Shown here piece by piece: positions 1-9,431 of a DNA stretch of 64,000 nt (the first letter of the stretch is position 1; each line of letters opens with the position of its first letter). Both the position numbers and the translations under genes were made by a program. Below the pieces are notes generated by a model, which saw only the letters and a program-made list of their open reading frames with translations, was not told the origin of the DNA and did not search any database. Origin of the DNA: Verrucomicrobiaceae bacterium. GTDB lineage: Bacteria; Verrucomicrobiota; Verrucomicrobiia; Verrucomicrobiales; Akkermansiaceae. The stretch is from positions 124,001 to 188,000 of the forward strand of contig JAIXWR010000015.1 of NCBI GenBank assembly GCA_027491155.1, in the 5' to 3' direction.

Positions 1-711
1 GGTGACCGAGTGCAGCAGCTCGTAGGGCGGGAAGGGCTCGGCGAGCAGGGGCACGTTGAGCGCCGGCGAGATCAGCACCGCGCGGTTCAGGTTGATGCCA
101 TACTGCTCGGCCAGGACGCGCGAAAGTCCGGCGACGCGCTGGCCGCCGTAGCTTTCCCCGGCGATCGCCTTGGGCGAGCTCCAGCGCTTGTTCACCGTGA
201 GCCACTGCCGGATGAAGCCGGCGAGCGAGTCCACGTCGGCATCCACGCCGTAGTAGGGCTTGGGATCGACGGCCTTGCCGTCGGGACCGGGAAGCATGCG
301 GCTGTAGCCGGTGCCGACCGGGTCGATGAAGACGAGGTCGGTGAAGCGGATCCAACTGTCGGGATTTTCCTGCAATCGCGCGGGAGATGAGGGGAAGCTG
401 CCATCGCCGGCAGTGACGATGGTTTTTGGCCCGATGGCCGCGAGATGGAGGTAGATGCTGGAGGCGCCGGGGCCGCCGTTGAAGGCGAAGGTCACCGGCC
501 GGGTGGCGGGGTCCGCGCCCTTCAGGGTGTAGGCGATGTGGAACATCTCGGCGTCCGGACGCTCGGGGTCCTTGCCGATCTTGAGCATCCCGGCCGCGGC
601 GTTGTAGTCGGGGAGCTTGTCCGCCATCGCAGTCATGGAAACCGCGAACCAGGCGAGGAGGCCGAGCAGCAGCGGCGGGATCTTTGTCAGGACAATCGAT
701 TTCATCTTCAT
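1..711 (-). CDS. Peptidase S10 serine carboxypeptidase, 3' end cut by window edge
   Basis: Secreted or periplasmic serine carboxypeptidase that would trim C-terminal residues from peptides. About 237 residues are visible. They comprise a hydrophobic N-terminal signal segment (residues 1-30), an FNGGPGASS block (oxyanion-hole region of S10/alpha-beta hydrolases), DPVGTGYS, and GESYGG near residue 186, which carries the nucleophilic Ser. The Asp and His of the triad lie beyond position 1. The ATG at 711 sits 6 bases after the stop of the tricorn-like gene, so the two form an operon. Seen: motifs and spacing. Inferred: joint peptide degradation. Confidence 0.88.
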   Translation of the reverse strand, partial: MKMKSIVLTKIPPLLLGLLAWFAVSMTAMADKLPDYNAAAGMLKIGKDPERPDAEMFHIAYTLKGADPATRPVTFAFNGGPGASSIYLHLAAIGPKTIVTAGDGSFPSSPARLQENPDSWIRFTDLVFIDPVGTGYSRMLPGPDGKAVDPKPYYGVDADVDSLAGFIRQWLTVNKRWSSPKAIAGESYGGQRVAGLSRVLAEQYGINLNRAVLISPALNVPLLAEPFPPYELLHSVT

Positions 712-717
712 GGTCTT

Positions 718-3700
718 TCAGGGATCGCCGAGTTGTTTCAGCAGCTCGCGCACGGCGGTTTCTAGCTGCTCGTCGCGGCCCTCCTCGATGGCGTCGGGCT
801 GGTTGCGGACGACGATGTCGGGCACGTCCTCGGTGTTTTCGTAATAACTTCCGTCCGGTGACTTGCGACCGATCTCCGGGATGCCGTAGGTGAAGCGGCC
901 GCCGGGGAGCAGGTCCACCCACCACACGGAGGTGCCGGTGCCGGGGACCGCTTCGCCGACAAAGGTCCCGAGCTTCTCATTCTTGTAGAGGTGCGGGAAA
1001 ATGCTGCCGTCGGAGTAGCTGAAGGAATTTGCGATGAGGATGTTGGGTCGGCTCCAGCGGTTCGACGGGATATCGGCAAGCTTGTTGCCATCGCGACCGA
1101 CCGCGATGCCGGCGGACGTCGCGGAGAGATCGGCGATCAGGCGGTCGGCGAGGTGGCCGCCGGGATTGAAGCGGACGTCAACCACCAGCGCCTCGCGGTC
1201 GGCATACTTGCCAAAGGCCTGGCTGTAGAACTTCTGGTAGCTCTCCGTGAACATCATCTTGATGTGGACATAGCCGATGCGGCCTTCGGAAAGGCGATCG
1301 GTGAGGATCTCGCGCTGGCGGACCCAGCGGTCGTAGGCTTGATCGAAGCTATCCTTCAACGGTTGGGGCGTGACGATTTCCTCCACGGCGGCCCCGCCGT
1401 CCGCGGGGCGGATCGAGAGGCGGACGGGCTGGCCGGCGCGTCGGTTCAGGTGGGCGTGGATGTCCTCGTCGGCGGCGATTTCCCGACCGTCCACCGCGAG
1501 CACCACGGCACCGGGGCGGAGGCGGCTGCCGGCGCGTCCGGCGGGGCCGGTCTCGAGGTAGTCGGCGATTTTCATGCCGGGGCCGGCGTGGTCGTGGTCG
1601 TAGTAGAGCCCGAGCGACGCGGTCACGTCGCCACCCGTCACCGGTGAATGATAACCGGCCCCCATGTGGGAGGCATTCAGCTCGCCCGCCATCTCGCTGA
1701 GCAGCTCGGCGAGATCCTCGCCGCGGTGGATCGACGGCAGGTGCCGCGCGTAGGCCTTGCCGTAGAAGTCCCAGTCCACGCCGCCCATGTCGGCGCGGTA
1801 GAACTTCTGCGCGGTCATGCGGTGGGCGTGCTCGAAGAGCCACTTCATCTCGCCGCGGAGGTCGTAGGCGATTTCGGCCGTGAAGGGGATGGTCGTGGCT
1901 TTGCCATCGACGAGGTTGATTCGTTCGATTCCGGCTTCGCCGAAGAAGTGCAGGTTGCCCGCGGCATCGGCGGCGAAGGAGCCGACGGCAGGGGGGGACT
2001 TCGTGAAGACCGGGTGGATGCCCGGTTTTCCGACGGGCACCGAATAGCCGGTCATGCCTGTGGTGGCCGAGACGGTCGAAAAGTAGATCGACTTGCCGTC
2101 GGGCAGCGGCCGGAAGTCCAGGATCTTGGATGAAAACGGCGTGATCCTCACCGTGCGGGCTTGCAGGTTGTCGAGTTCCGGCTGCCAGTTTTTGTCCTCC
2201 GGTCCGGGAGTGTCGTCCGGGCGCATCGCGGCATCGTAGGCGCTTTGGGTGAGGTAAATGGCATAGACATCGCATTCTTCGGGCAGCGAGTCGGCGGTCT
2301 GGCGACCGGTGCGGGTGCTGAGGAAGTAGAGTGTCTTGCCATCCGGCGAGAAGACCGGGCCGATGTCGTCGAAGCCGCTCTGGGTGAGATTGTGCGGTGG
2401 TTTCTCGCCCGAGGCATCGATCCAGTGGAGATCGGTTTGCGCGGCGGCCGAGCCGGTGGTCGCCACCAGCCATCGGCCGTCGGGCGACCAGGCATAGGGC
2501 ATGTCGCCATCCTGGTAGGAAAAGGAGAGGCCTTTCGGCATCACCGTGACGGTCGCCTTGGTGGCGAGGTCCATCACCACGAGTTGCGTGCGGTCTTCCA
2601 GATAGGCGATGCGCGTGCCGTCGGGCGAATAGGCGGGCTCGACGATGTCAGTCTTTGTATTGGTGAGGCGGGTCTCCTTCAGCGCGCCGGGCGAGAAGAA
2701 GCCGGTGGAGTCCGCCGTGGCGGGAGCGGACTCATAGGCATCGTAGCGACCGTCGCGTTCCGAAACGTAGAGGAGTGCCTTGCCATCGGGCCGGAAGCTG
2801 AGATTGCGCTCATGCTGCGGGGTGTCGGTAACGCGGCGGGTTTTTCCGCTGGCTGGATCGACGACAAAGACCTCGCCGCGTGCGATCACCGCAATCTGCG
2901 TTCCATCGCGGGACACTGCGATCTCGGAGGCCTGCGCCTTCATGTCAACGAAGGTCGGCCCGTCCAGCAGCGAGCCCTGGCTGATGTGGACCGCGATTTT
3001 CACCGGCTCCTTCGCGCCTTGCGGGAGCTTCCAGATCTCGCCGTCGTAACCATAAACGAGGTCGTTGACGCGGCTGATGCTCAGGAAGCGGACCGGGTGC
3101 TTCTCGTGGAAAGTCACCTGCTCCGGCTTGGCTCCCTCCACGGCGGATTGCTTCCAGACGTTGAAGCTGCCGGAGCGCTCGCTGAGCCAGTAGATCGTCT
3201 TGCCATCGGCGCTCCAGGTGGCGTCGCGGTCCTCACCGCGCCAGTCGGTGAAGCGGCTGTGGGTTTTTTCCTTCGTGTCGTAAGTCCAGATGTCGCGCGT
3301 GGCCTCGGAGATGGCGTGCTTGCGCCACTCGTTTTCGGAGGAGCGGAGGTCGGTGTAGAGCAGGTGGTGGCCGTCGGGGGAAGGCGAGGCATCGAGCGCG
3401 GGGATGGGGATGACGATGCGTTCGCGTCCGCCGTTCGAGGGGATCGAGTAGAGCTGCAGTGACGCCCCGCCATCGGCCCCTCCGAAGTCCGCGAGGGCAT
3501 CGCCGAGGCGCATGGAGGTGAAGAGCACTGACTTGCCATCCGGGGTGAAGGCGGTCGGCAGATCCGGCGATGAATGGAAAGTCAGGCGTTTCACCTCGCC
3601 GCCGGTCGCGGGCATCACGAAGACGTCGGGATTGCCGTGGCGGTTCGCGCTGAAGGCGATGCTTTGGCTGTCCGGCGACCAGACCGGATTCCCGGCGCGG

Positions 3701-3897
3701 AAGAGGGCGCTTGTTAGAGAAACCGCCTCGCCGCCGTCCGCCGGCACCCGCCAGAGCTGGCCGGCGTGGGTGAATGCGATGTGTTTGCCATCGGGCGAGA
3801 CGGCCGGTTGGCGCAGCCAGGTGGGGGCGGTTTCCGCTGCCATGGCAGGCAGCGAGAGGAGAAGAATGAGTCCGTGGGGAGAAGGGAGGAGTTTCAT
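718..3897 (-). CDS. Tricorn-like protease (S41B) with beta-propeller and PDZ domains
   Basis: Large self-compartmentalising type of protease that cuts oligopeptides. The 1059-residue length fits the tricorn family. A signal peptide (residues 1-20) is followed by many PDG-x-x-[IL]-x-[FY] propeller blades (about 25-640). Then come the first catalytic part with NASHMG (His near 743), a PDZ domain (about 785-860, GAVVLAVDGREI), and the S41 core with NSFSYSDGS (Ser near 960) and a Glu-bearing YYENTEDVPD stretch near 1020. The signal peptide puts it in the periplasm, unlike the cytosolic archaeal enzyme. It is first gene of an operon with the S10 carboxypeptidase. Confidence 0.92.
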   Translation of the reverse strand: MKLLPSPHGLILLLSLPAMAAETAPTWLRQPAVSPDGKHIAFTHAGQLWRVPADGGEAVSLTSALFRAGNPVWSPDSQSIAFSANRHGNPDVFVMPATGGEVKRLTFHSSPDLPTAFTPDGKSVLFTSMRLGDALADFGGADGGASLQLYSIPSNGGRERIVIPIPALDASPSPDGHHLLYTDLRSSENEWRKHAISEATRDIWTYDTKEKTHSRFTDWRGEDRDATWSADGKTIYWLSERSGSFNVWKQSAVEGAKPEQVTFHEKHPVRFLSISRVNDLVYGYDGEIWKLPQGAKEPVKIAVHISQGSLLDGPTFVDMKAQASEIAVSRDGTQIAVIARGEVFVVDPASGKTRRVTDTPQHERNLSFRPDGKALLYVSERDGRYDAYESAPATADSTGFFSPGALKETRLTNTKTDIVEPAYSPDGTRIAYLEDRTQLVVMDLATKATVTVMPKGLSFSYQDGDMPYAWSPDGRWLVATTGSAAAQTDLHWIDASGEKPPHNLTQSGFDDIGPVFSPDGKTLYFLSTRTGRQTADSLPEECDVYAIYLTQSAYDAAMRPDDTPGPEDKNWQPELDNLQARTVRITPFSSKILDFRPLPDGKSIYFSTVSATTGMTGYSVPVGKPGIHPVFTKSPPAVGSFAADAAGNLHFFGEAGIERINLVDGKATTIPFTAEIAYDLRGEMKWLFEHAHRMTAQKFYRADMGGVDWDFYGKAYARHLPSIHRGEDLAELLSEMAGELNASHMGAGYHSPVTGGDVTASLGLYYDHDHAGPGMKIADYLETGPAGRAGSRLRPGAVVLAVDGREIAADEDIHAHLNRRAGQPVRLSIRPADGGAAVEEIVTPQPLKDSFDQAYDRWVRQREILTDRLSEGRIGYVHIKMMFTESYQKFYSQAFGKYADREALVVDVRFNPGGHLADRLIADLSATSAGIAVGRDGNKLADIPSNRWSRPNILIANSFSYSDGSIFPHLYKNEKLGTFVGEAVPGTGTSVWWVDLLPGGRFTYGIPEIGRKSPDGSYYENTEDVPDIVVRNQPDAIEEGRDEQLETAVRELLKQLGDP

Positions 3898-4089
3898 GGA
3901 TTGAGACGAGCGTGCCGGGAAATTCTGAAAAGTGGAGAATCAACCGCCGGGCCGGGGTTGCCGACGACAAGACGGGCGAAGGCATGGAAGCAAGAACCCG
4001 GCCGGAAGGAGGGATCAAGGCCTCCCTTCATGCTGCATCGGAAGGGGATGCCATCAATCGCGACCTTCGGGCTTCTGGTGATCCAGTGA

Positions 4090-5238
4090 ATGGACCACTC
4101 GGCCCTCGACTCCCCGGCTGCGCTTGGCATGCTACCCGGCGTGCAGGGCAGGATCGAAAGACGGGGCATCGCGGTGCAGCTCGCCGACCGGATCGAGTCC
4201 GAGATCCGGACCTCCGTCTGGACCGGCCGCTTGCCGGGGAAGCGCACGCTGGCGGGCCGCTACGGTTTCAACGTCAAGACGGTCGCCGCGGCCATCGCGC
4301 TGCTGGAGCAACGGGGTTTCCTGGAACCCGCGCGGGCCGGCAGAGGCCGTGCGATCCAGCTCCCGCGACCCGGCGGACGCTTGCACGGTGGAGCGGCCGA
4401 GCAGCGCCTGCTGGTGATCCACCCGTCGGGCGGCTGCGTGAATCTGGGCGACCTCGAATTGGTCCGGGCGATGGCCGAACGCTGGGAAAAGCTGCAGGGC
4501 GAGGTCGCCTGGGCGGGAGTGGATTTCCCGCGTTGCAAGTCGCCGGGACCGCTGCTGGACGCGCTGATCCAGCGCCACTCGCCCGACGCGCTGCTGATGC
4601 TTTCGGCCGGCGAAGGGTGGCATCGTGCCGCCGCGGAAAGGCTGCCGTTCTACATGGCCGGCGGGCAATTCGAGCCCGATCTGCCGGTGAGCCTCGGTGC
4701 GGGATCGATCGGGCGGGAACTCGCGCTCGTGGTGAAGCACCTGCGCGGGCTCGGCCACCGGCGGATCCTGGTGCCCGGCGACGGCGGCTGCGACCAGATC
4801 CGGCGGTCGGTTCTGGATGGCCTCCGCGCGGAGGCTGCCGGCAAGCCGGACACCGGCACGTGGGAGGACTACTGCCCGCGTTTCACCGAGCACGTGCCGG
4901 AAGCCTGGAGCGGATACTGGAAAAAGGCGTTCGCGCGCTTGAAGCCGACCGCGGTGGTGGTGTTCGAGGACACCGCCTTGCTTTCGCTCTACGGCCACTG
5001 CCATGCCGCCGGGCTGCGCATCCCGCAGGATCTGAGCGTGGTCCTGATGAGCCACGACCCGCGCTTCGGGTGGCTGCTGCCGCGCCCGGTGATGATGCGC
5101 TATGCCGCGAAGCCCGCGGTGGCGCACTTCCAGCGCTGGGTGAAGGGCGGGCTGAGGCCGCTGGGGAGGAAGTTCTTTCCCTTGGAGATGATTGCAGGGA
5201 GCAGCGTCGCGCCGCCTGCCGGCGGGTCGCGGTCCTGA
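4090..5238 (+). CDS. GntR-type winged-helix regulator with LacI-like ligand-binding domain
   Basis: Transcription factor of 382 residues. Residues about 25-90 form a GntR winged helix (LPGKRTLAGRYGFNVKTV, then AIALLEQRGFLEP). The rest resembles a periplasmic-binding-protein-like LacI/GalR sensor (RELALVVKHLRGLGHRRILV; LRIPQDLSVVLMSHDP, close to the usual IPxDISVVGFDD signature). Such hybrids usually sense sugars. No ligand can be named. The start is uncertain: ATG 4090 or ATG 4129 (MLPGVQGRIERRG), neither with a clear ribosome site. It lies upstream of a phospholipase D-like gene on the same strand, and divergent from the tricorn operon. Confidence 0.85.
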   Translation: MDHSALDSPAALGMLPGVQGRIERRGIAVQLADRIESEIRTSVWTGRLPGKRTLAGRYGFNVKTVAAAIALLEQRGFLEPARAGRGRAIQLPRPGGRLHGGAAEQRLLVIHPSGGCVNLGDLELVRAMAERWEKLQGEVAWAGVDFPRCKSPGPLLDALIQRHSPDALLMLSAGEGWHRAAAERLPFYMAGGQFEPDLPVSLGAGSIGRELALVVKHLRGLGHRRILVPGDGGCDQIRRSVLDGLRAEAAGKPDTGTWEDYCPRFTEHVPEAWSGYWKKAFARLKPTAVVVFEDTALLSLYGHCHAAGLRIPQDLSVVLMSHDPRFGWLLPRPVMMRYAAKPAVAHFQRWVKGGLRPLGRKFFPLEMIAGSSVAPPAGGSRS

Positions 5239-5297
5239 CGTCCGGACCTGCTTTGCTGCTTGATCCCCGGACCTCGTCTTTTCATCCAAGGGGAGTC

Positions 5298-6839
5298 TTG
5301 AAAGCGATCCTCCTCTCCTTCGCGGCTGCTGCCGCCTTGTCCTGCTGCGTTTCCTGTTCCTTCCGCGTGGCGCCGGATCTCAAGCCGGAGACCTCCGCCC
5401 TGGCGACCGTGCCGGACCGCGGCTTCGCGGGTGAAATCAAGCGGATGGCCGCCGCACGGCCGGGCCTCTCGGGCTTCGCGATGATCCCCGGCAACCGCGA
5501 GGCCTTCACCGACCGCGTGGCGCTGGCCGATGCCGCCCGCGAGACGCTCGACGTGCAGTATTACATCTGGTCGCCCGACACCATCGGCAACCTGCTGGCC
5601 GACCATGTGATCCGCGCGGCGGAGCGGGGCGTGAGGGTGCGCTTCCTGATCGACGACCTGAACGTGAAGACTCCCGACGGCGCGATGGCGGCGATCGCCG
5701 CGCACCCGAACATCGAGGTGCGCCTCTTCAATCCCGAGCGATTCCGCACGCTGCGGAAGGTCGACCTGGTGATCAACTTCCGCCGCCTCAACCACCGGAT
5801 GCACAACAAGGTGATGATCATGGACAACGCCTGCGCGGTGGTCGGCGGGCGGAACATCGCGAACGAATACTTCGGCCTGCACGAACGGCACAACATGCGC
5901 GACCTCGACATCGTCGCCGCCGGGCCGGTCGTGAAGGAAGTGTCCGCGGTCTTCGACGAGTTCTGGAACAGCGAGGCGGCGGTGCCGGTTCAGGCGCTGG
6001 CGGGCAAGCGGAGGAAGACGGTGGAGGATTTCCAAAGTGCCGTCGCCCGCCTGCGCGATTCGATCGAGCCCGGCAGTTACCCTTATCCGCTCGATCCCGA
6101 TGTGGAGGATCTCTTGACCCACCGCGCGGCCTTCGGGAAGCGCTTCATCTGGGCGAAGGGCGAGGTGCTCTATGATTCCTATGACTCCATCCTGACGCGA
6201 AACGAGGGCGTGACGGTCGCGAAGCGGCTGGGGCAGGAGTTCGCCAAGGCAAGCCGGAGCCTGGAGATCGAAGCGGCCTACTTCGTGATCCGCAAGCCTG
6301 GCCGGGAGCTCGGGCGGCAACTGCTGGACCGCGGCGTGAAGGTCAGGGTGCTGACCAACTCGCTGGCGTCGACCAACCAGCCGACCGCGCAGTCGGGCCA
6401 TGCGAAGCACCGGCGCGAGGTGCTCGAGACCGGCGTGGAGCTTTACGAACTCCGGCCGGACTCCGCGGCGGTGTTCGCCGACGTGTCGCCGCGCGGGCGG
6501 CAGGCCAAGACCGGCCTTCACACCAAGGCCTTCGTGATCGACGACCGCAAGGCCTTCGTCGGCAGCTACAACTTCGATCCGCGCTCGGCCGACATCAACA
6601 GCGAGATCGGCCTGCTGGTGGACAGCCCGGCGTTCGCCCGACAGGTCTCGGCATTCCTCGACCGCGGCGTCGTGGCGGACAGCGCCTACCGGGTGACGCT
6701 CGAGGAAGGACGGCGGGTGCAATGGGAGACGGTCGTCGAAGGCCGCAGCGTCACCTGGGACAAGCCGCCGGAGACGACTTTCTTCGAGCGCTTCAAGATG
6801 GGCGTCTATTCGAGGTTGCCGATCGAGAGCCAGCTTTGA
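5298..6839 (+). CDS. Phospholipase D / cardiolipin synthase-like lipoprotein
   Basis: PLD-superfamily enzyme of 513 residues. Two HKD motifs are present: HNKVMIMDNACAVVGGRN near residue 170 and HTKAFVIDDRKAFVGSYN near 408, each H-x-K-x4-D. I chose the TTG at 5298 because it follows a GGGGAG stretch and gives MKAILLSFAAAAAL, a signal peptide with cysteines at 16, 17 and 20; upstream residues are not protein-like. It probably acts on phospholipids at the envelope, either as a cardiolipin synthase or as a phosphodiesterase. The exact reaction cannot be read from sequence. Lipid attachment is plausible, but no lipobox is perfect. Confidence 0.86.
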   Translation: MKAILLSFAAAAALSCCVSCSFRVAPDLKPETSALATVPDRGFAGEIKRMAAARPGLSGFAMIPGNREAFTDRVALADAARETLDVQYYIWSPDTIGNLLADHVIRAAERGVRVRFLIDDLNVKTPDGAMAAIAAHPNIEVRLFNPERFRTLRKVDLVINFRRLNHRMHNKVMIMDNACAVVGGRNIANEYFGLHERHNMRDLDIVAAGPVVKEVSAVFDEFWNSEAAVPVQALAGKRRKTVEDFQSAVARLRDSIEPGSYPYPLDPDVEDLLTHRAAFGKRFIWAKGEVLYDSYDSILTRNEGVTVAKRLGQEFAKASRSLEIEAAYFVIRKPGRELGRQLLDRGVKVRVLTNSLASTNQPTAQSGHAKHRREVLETGVELYELRPDSAAVFADVSPRGRQAKTGLHTKAFVIDDRKAFVGSYNFDPRSADINSEIGLLVDSPAFARQVSAFLDRGVVADSAYRVTLEEGRRVQWETVVEGRSVTWDKPPETTFFERFKMGVYSRLPIESQL

Positions 6840-6844
6840 CCGGC

Positions 6845-8341
6845 CTATTCGTAGTCCCACTTGGTCACCCAGGGGTCGCCGGTTTCCTTTTGAAGGGCCT
6901 TCAGGCGCTGCTTCATGCTTTCGAGCAGGGTCGCGCGGGCGGGGTCGGCGGCGAGATTGACGGACTCGGCGGGATCGCTTTCCAGGTCGAAGAGCTCGAA
7001 GGCCGGCCGGTGGATGTAGGAGCCGACCGTGCGCTTGCCGTAAGGTGCGTCCTCACCCTTTTGAAACTGCGCCTGCCAGGTGGAGGCGGCCCAGAGGTCT
7101 GTGGCGAAGGGGTAGGGCAGGGGAGCGGCGAGGTTCCAGATCAGTTTGTAGCGGCGGTCGCGCACGGCGCGCATCGGATAATACATCTGGATTTCGTGGA
7201 AGGTGTGCGAGGCCATCAGCTCGTCCCAACCTTCGCCGTGCTCCTTGCCTAACAGGCCGAGCCAGGAGCGGCCGTGGTAGCGGGTGATCTTCCGGCCGCC
7301 GTTCTCGCCGACACCTGGCTCCGCGACCTCGAGCAAGGCCTTCGGGCCGCGCTTTGCGGCATCGTAACCGCCGGCGGCATCGAGCAGAGAGGGGGTGATA
7401 TCGGCGTGCGAGATCATCGCGTCGTTGGCCTTTCCACCCTTGGCTCCCGGCGCGCGGACGACGAAGGGGACGTGGAGTCCGGCTTCGTAAACGGTGGTCT
7501 TCCCCCCGGGAAAGGCCATGCCGTGATCGGCGGTGAAGACGATCATCGTGTTGTCGTACTGGCCGGCTTCCTTGAGCGCGGCGACCAAGGCGCCGAGGGC
7601 TTTGTCGGTGCGGGTGACGCTTTGATAGTACTGCGCGAGTTCGCCGCGGCATTCCGGCGTGTCGGGCAGGAAAGCGGGAACCGGCAGCGCGGCGGGATCG
7701 TAGGCAACCTCCGGCGTGCCGGGGTATTCCTCGCCCTTCGGCGGGTTGCCGAAGCGGTTCGGCTTGAGTTTCTCCTTCGCGGTGGACTCCACGTCGTTGC
7801 TGCGGTGGGGATCGGTGGTCCAGAAGCAGAGGAAGAAGGGTTGCTCCGTCTTTTCGGCGAAGAGGGGCTTGCAGGCTTCGACCCACTTCGGCGTGTTGTG
7901 ACCGCCGCCGGCCGTCGAGAGGTACTGGTCGAAGCGGTAGACGGCCTCGGGCGCGACGTGGAGCTTGCCGATGTGCGCGGTGCGGTAGCCGAGCGACTTC
8001 AATTGCAGCGGCAGGCTCACGGCGGCGCAGGCGGGGAAGGTCTCGAACTTGTGGTGGTCGTGCGTGTGGCCGTATTGGCCGTTGGCGTGGTTGTGGAGTC
8101 CGGTGAGGATGACCGAGCGGCTGGCCGAGCAGGAGGCGGTGGTGGCGTAGGCGCGGGTGAAGCGGGTGCCGTCTTTCGCCAGGGCGTCGAGGTGCGGCGT
8201 CTGGATGAGCGGCGAGCCGTAGCAACCTGCGACCGGGCTCTGGTCGTCGGTGACGAAGAGCACGATGTTCGGCTTGGCGGCGGCCAGGGCGCTGAAGCAG
8301 GAGACCGTGGCAAGCAGCCGGGCGATGGAGGAGGTTTTCAT
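6845..8341 (-). CDS. Sulfatase, heparan N-sulfatase (SGSH)-like
   Basis: Type I sulfatase of 498 residues that would hydrolyse sulfate esters or N-sulfate on polysaccharides. A signal peptide (1-22) is followed by the metal-binding start KPNIVLFVTDDQ. The formylglycine motif is C71-S-A-S-R75, then SVILTGLHNHANGQYGH, which resembles N-sulfoglucosamine sulfohydrolases more than arylsulfatase A. FTADHGMAFPGGKTTVYEAG is the second metal-site region. The Cys-type motif needs an activating enzyme, which is not in this window. It is divergent from the NlpC/P60 gene. Substrate is inferred only. Confidence 0.92.
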   Translation of the reverse strand: MKTSSIARLLATVSCFSALAAAKPNIVLFVTDDQSPVAGCYGSPLIQTPHLDALAKDGTRFTRAYATTASCSASRSVILTGLHNHANGQYGHTHDHHKFETFPACAAVSLPLQLKSLGYRTAHIGKLHVAPEAVYRFDQYLSTAGGGHNTPKWVEACKPLFAEKTEQPFFLCFWTTDPHRSNDVESTAKEKLKPNRFGNPPKGEEYPGTPEVAYDPAALPVPAFLPDTPECRGELAQYYQSVTRTDKALGALVAALKEAGQYDNTMIVFTADHGMAFPGGKTTVYEAGLHVPFVVRAPGAKGGKANDAMISHADITPSLLDAAGGYDAAKRGPKALLEVAEPGVGENGGRKITRYHGRSWLGLLGKEHGEGWDELMASHTFHEIQMYYPMRAVRDRRYKLIWNLAAPLPYPFATDLWAASTWQAQFQKGEDAPYGKRTVGSYIHRPAFELFDLESDPAESVNLAADPARATLLESMKQRLKALQKETGDPWVTKWDYE

Positions 8342-8527
8342 GCGGATGAGAAGAATCCGGCGGAGTCGCGGTCGGCCGTGGAAAGGTTACGCCGCTGCGA
8401 CAGGGCTTGCTTTCAGCGGGTCGGTCCCGGTCCTGCAATCGAGGCATGCTATTCCCCGGATGCCGGTGTAGGGTGAAAGGATCGCCGCAAGATTCTCCGG
8501 GCGAGCCAACCGATACTCCCGCTTCCC

Positions 8528-9199
8528 ATGAACCCATCACGACAAATGCCGGTCGTTCTAACAGCCCGCAGCGTGCTCCTCTTCCTGGGATGCGCCGCGG
8601 CATTCGCAATGGCGGAAGTGACGGTGGTCCCGCCTGCCGACCTCTCCGCTCCACGGCGCGAACTGATCGGCAAGTCGCTGGCCTTTCTCAAGGAGCATCC
8701 GGCGGTTCCCTATGTCGAAGGCGGTGCCGACGAGAAAGGCATGGATTGCTCCGGAGCGATTGTCCGGCTGCTCGAGCTGGTGAAGATCGAGCTGCCGCGA
8801 AGCGCGCAGGGGCAGTACGACTGGCTCCGCGAATCCGGCCGCTTGAACCTGGTGCCGGCGACGGCCCGGACTCCGGAGGATCCCGCTTTCCGGAACCTGC
8901 TGCCCGGGGACCTGGTCTTCTGGGCGCACGACCAGCCCGGGGAGCCATTCCGGGTGTCGCATGTGCAGGTGTATCTCGGCAAGGAAGCGGACGGACATGC
9001 CGTGATGATCGGATCCAGCGACGGCCGCAGTTATCGCGGAAAAAAACTCAGCGGATTCGGAATCGTCGACTATCGTGTTCCAAAGGCCGGTTCGTCGACC
9101 CGCATCGCGGGCTTCGGTTCTCCCTTCCCCGCCACCGTGGCACCACTTCCCGACCCGGCAAAGGTTTCGCCGGGTCATCCTTCTCCCCCTGAACCCTGA
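8528..9199 (+). CDS. NlpC/P60-type peptidoglycan or amide hydrolase, secreted
   Basis: Cysteine peptidase of 223 residues with a signal peptide (about 1-29). The catalytic block is MDCSGAIVRLL (Cys74), and the catalytic His lies in RVSHVQVYLG, preceded by LLPGDLVFW, all typical of NlpC/P60. The third residue of the triad is not clear. The family cuts D-Glu-diaminopimelate bonds in the wall. No SH3 or LysM wall-binding domain is present. It is followed by a small membrane-protein gene 12 bases later. Confidence 0.88.
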   Translation: MNPSRQMPVVLTARSVLLFLGCAAAFAMAEVTVVPPADLSAPRRELIGKSLAFLKEHPAVPYVEGGADEKGMDCSGAIVRLLELVKIELPRSAQGQYDWLRESGRLNLVPATARTPEDPAFRNLLPGDLVFWAHDQPGEPFRVSHVQVYLGKEADGHAVMIGSSDGRSYRGKKLSGFGIVDYRVPKAGSSTRIAGFGSPFPATVAPLPDPAKVSPGHPSPPEP

Positions 9200-9211
9200 A
9201 CCCCCACGGCC

Positions 9212-9367
9212 ATGCTCCATTACGCTCTCGTCTTCATCATCGTCGCCATCATCGCCGCTTTCCTCGGCTTTAGCCGCCTGTCCGGGCTCTCCGCGACGAT
9301 CGCCCAGGTCTGCTTCGTGCTCTTCCTGATCCTCGCCCTCCTGTCGTTCCTGAAGAAGAAGGCATGA
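9212..9367 (+). CDS. Small DUF1328 (YtjA-like) membrane protein
   Basis: A 51-residue protein made almost entirely of two hydrophobic helices (MLHYALVFIIVAIIAAFLGF, then TIAQVCFVLFLILALLSF) with a KKK tail. The pattern LxxALVFxIVAIIAAxLGF with SGLSATIAQ matches the DUF1328 family of small inner-membrane proteins, whose function is unknown. It starts 12 bases after the NlpC/P60 stop, so it may be cotranscribed. The GGC-rich leader has no strong ribosome-binding site. Confidence 0.85.
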   Translation: MLHYALVFIIVAIIAAFLGFSRLSGLSATIAQVCFVLFLILALLSFLKKKA

Positions 9368-9431
9368 TCCGATCGGCGGGCGATGTTGATTCCCTTGCCC
9401 GCTTCGTCCCGCGGCGCTTGGATGGCCGGCG

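Noticed and set aside
5100-6860. 586-codon frame opposite the phospholipase D-like gene
   Set aside because: A shadow of a gene with both HKD motifs on the other strand.
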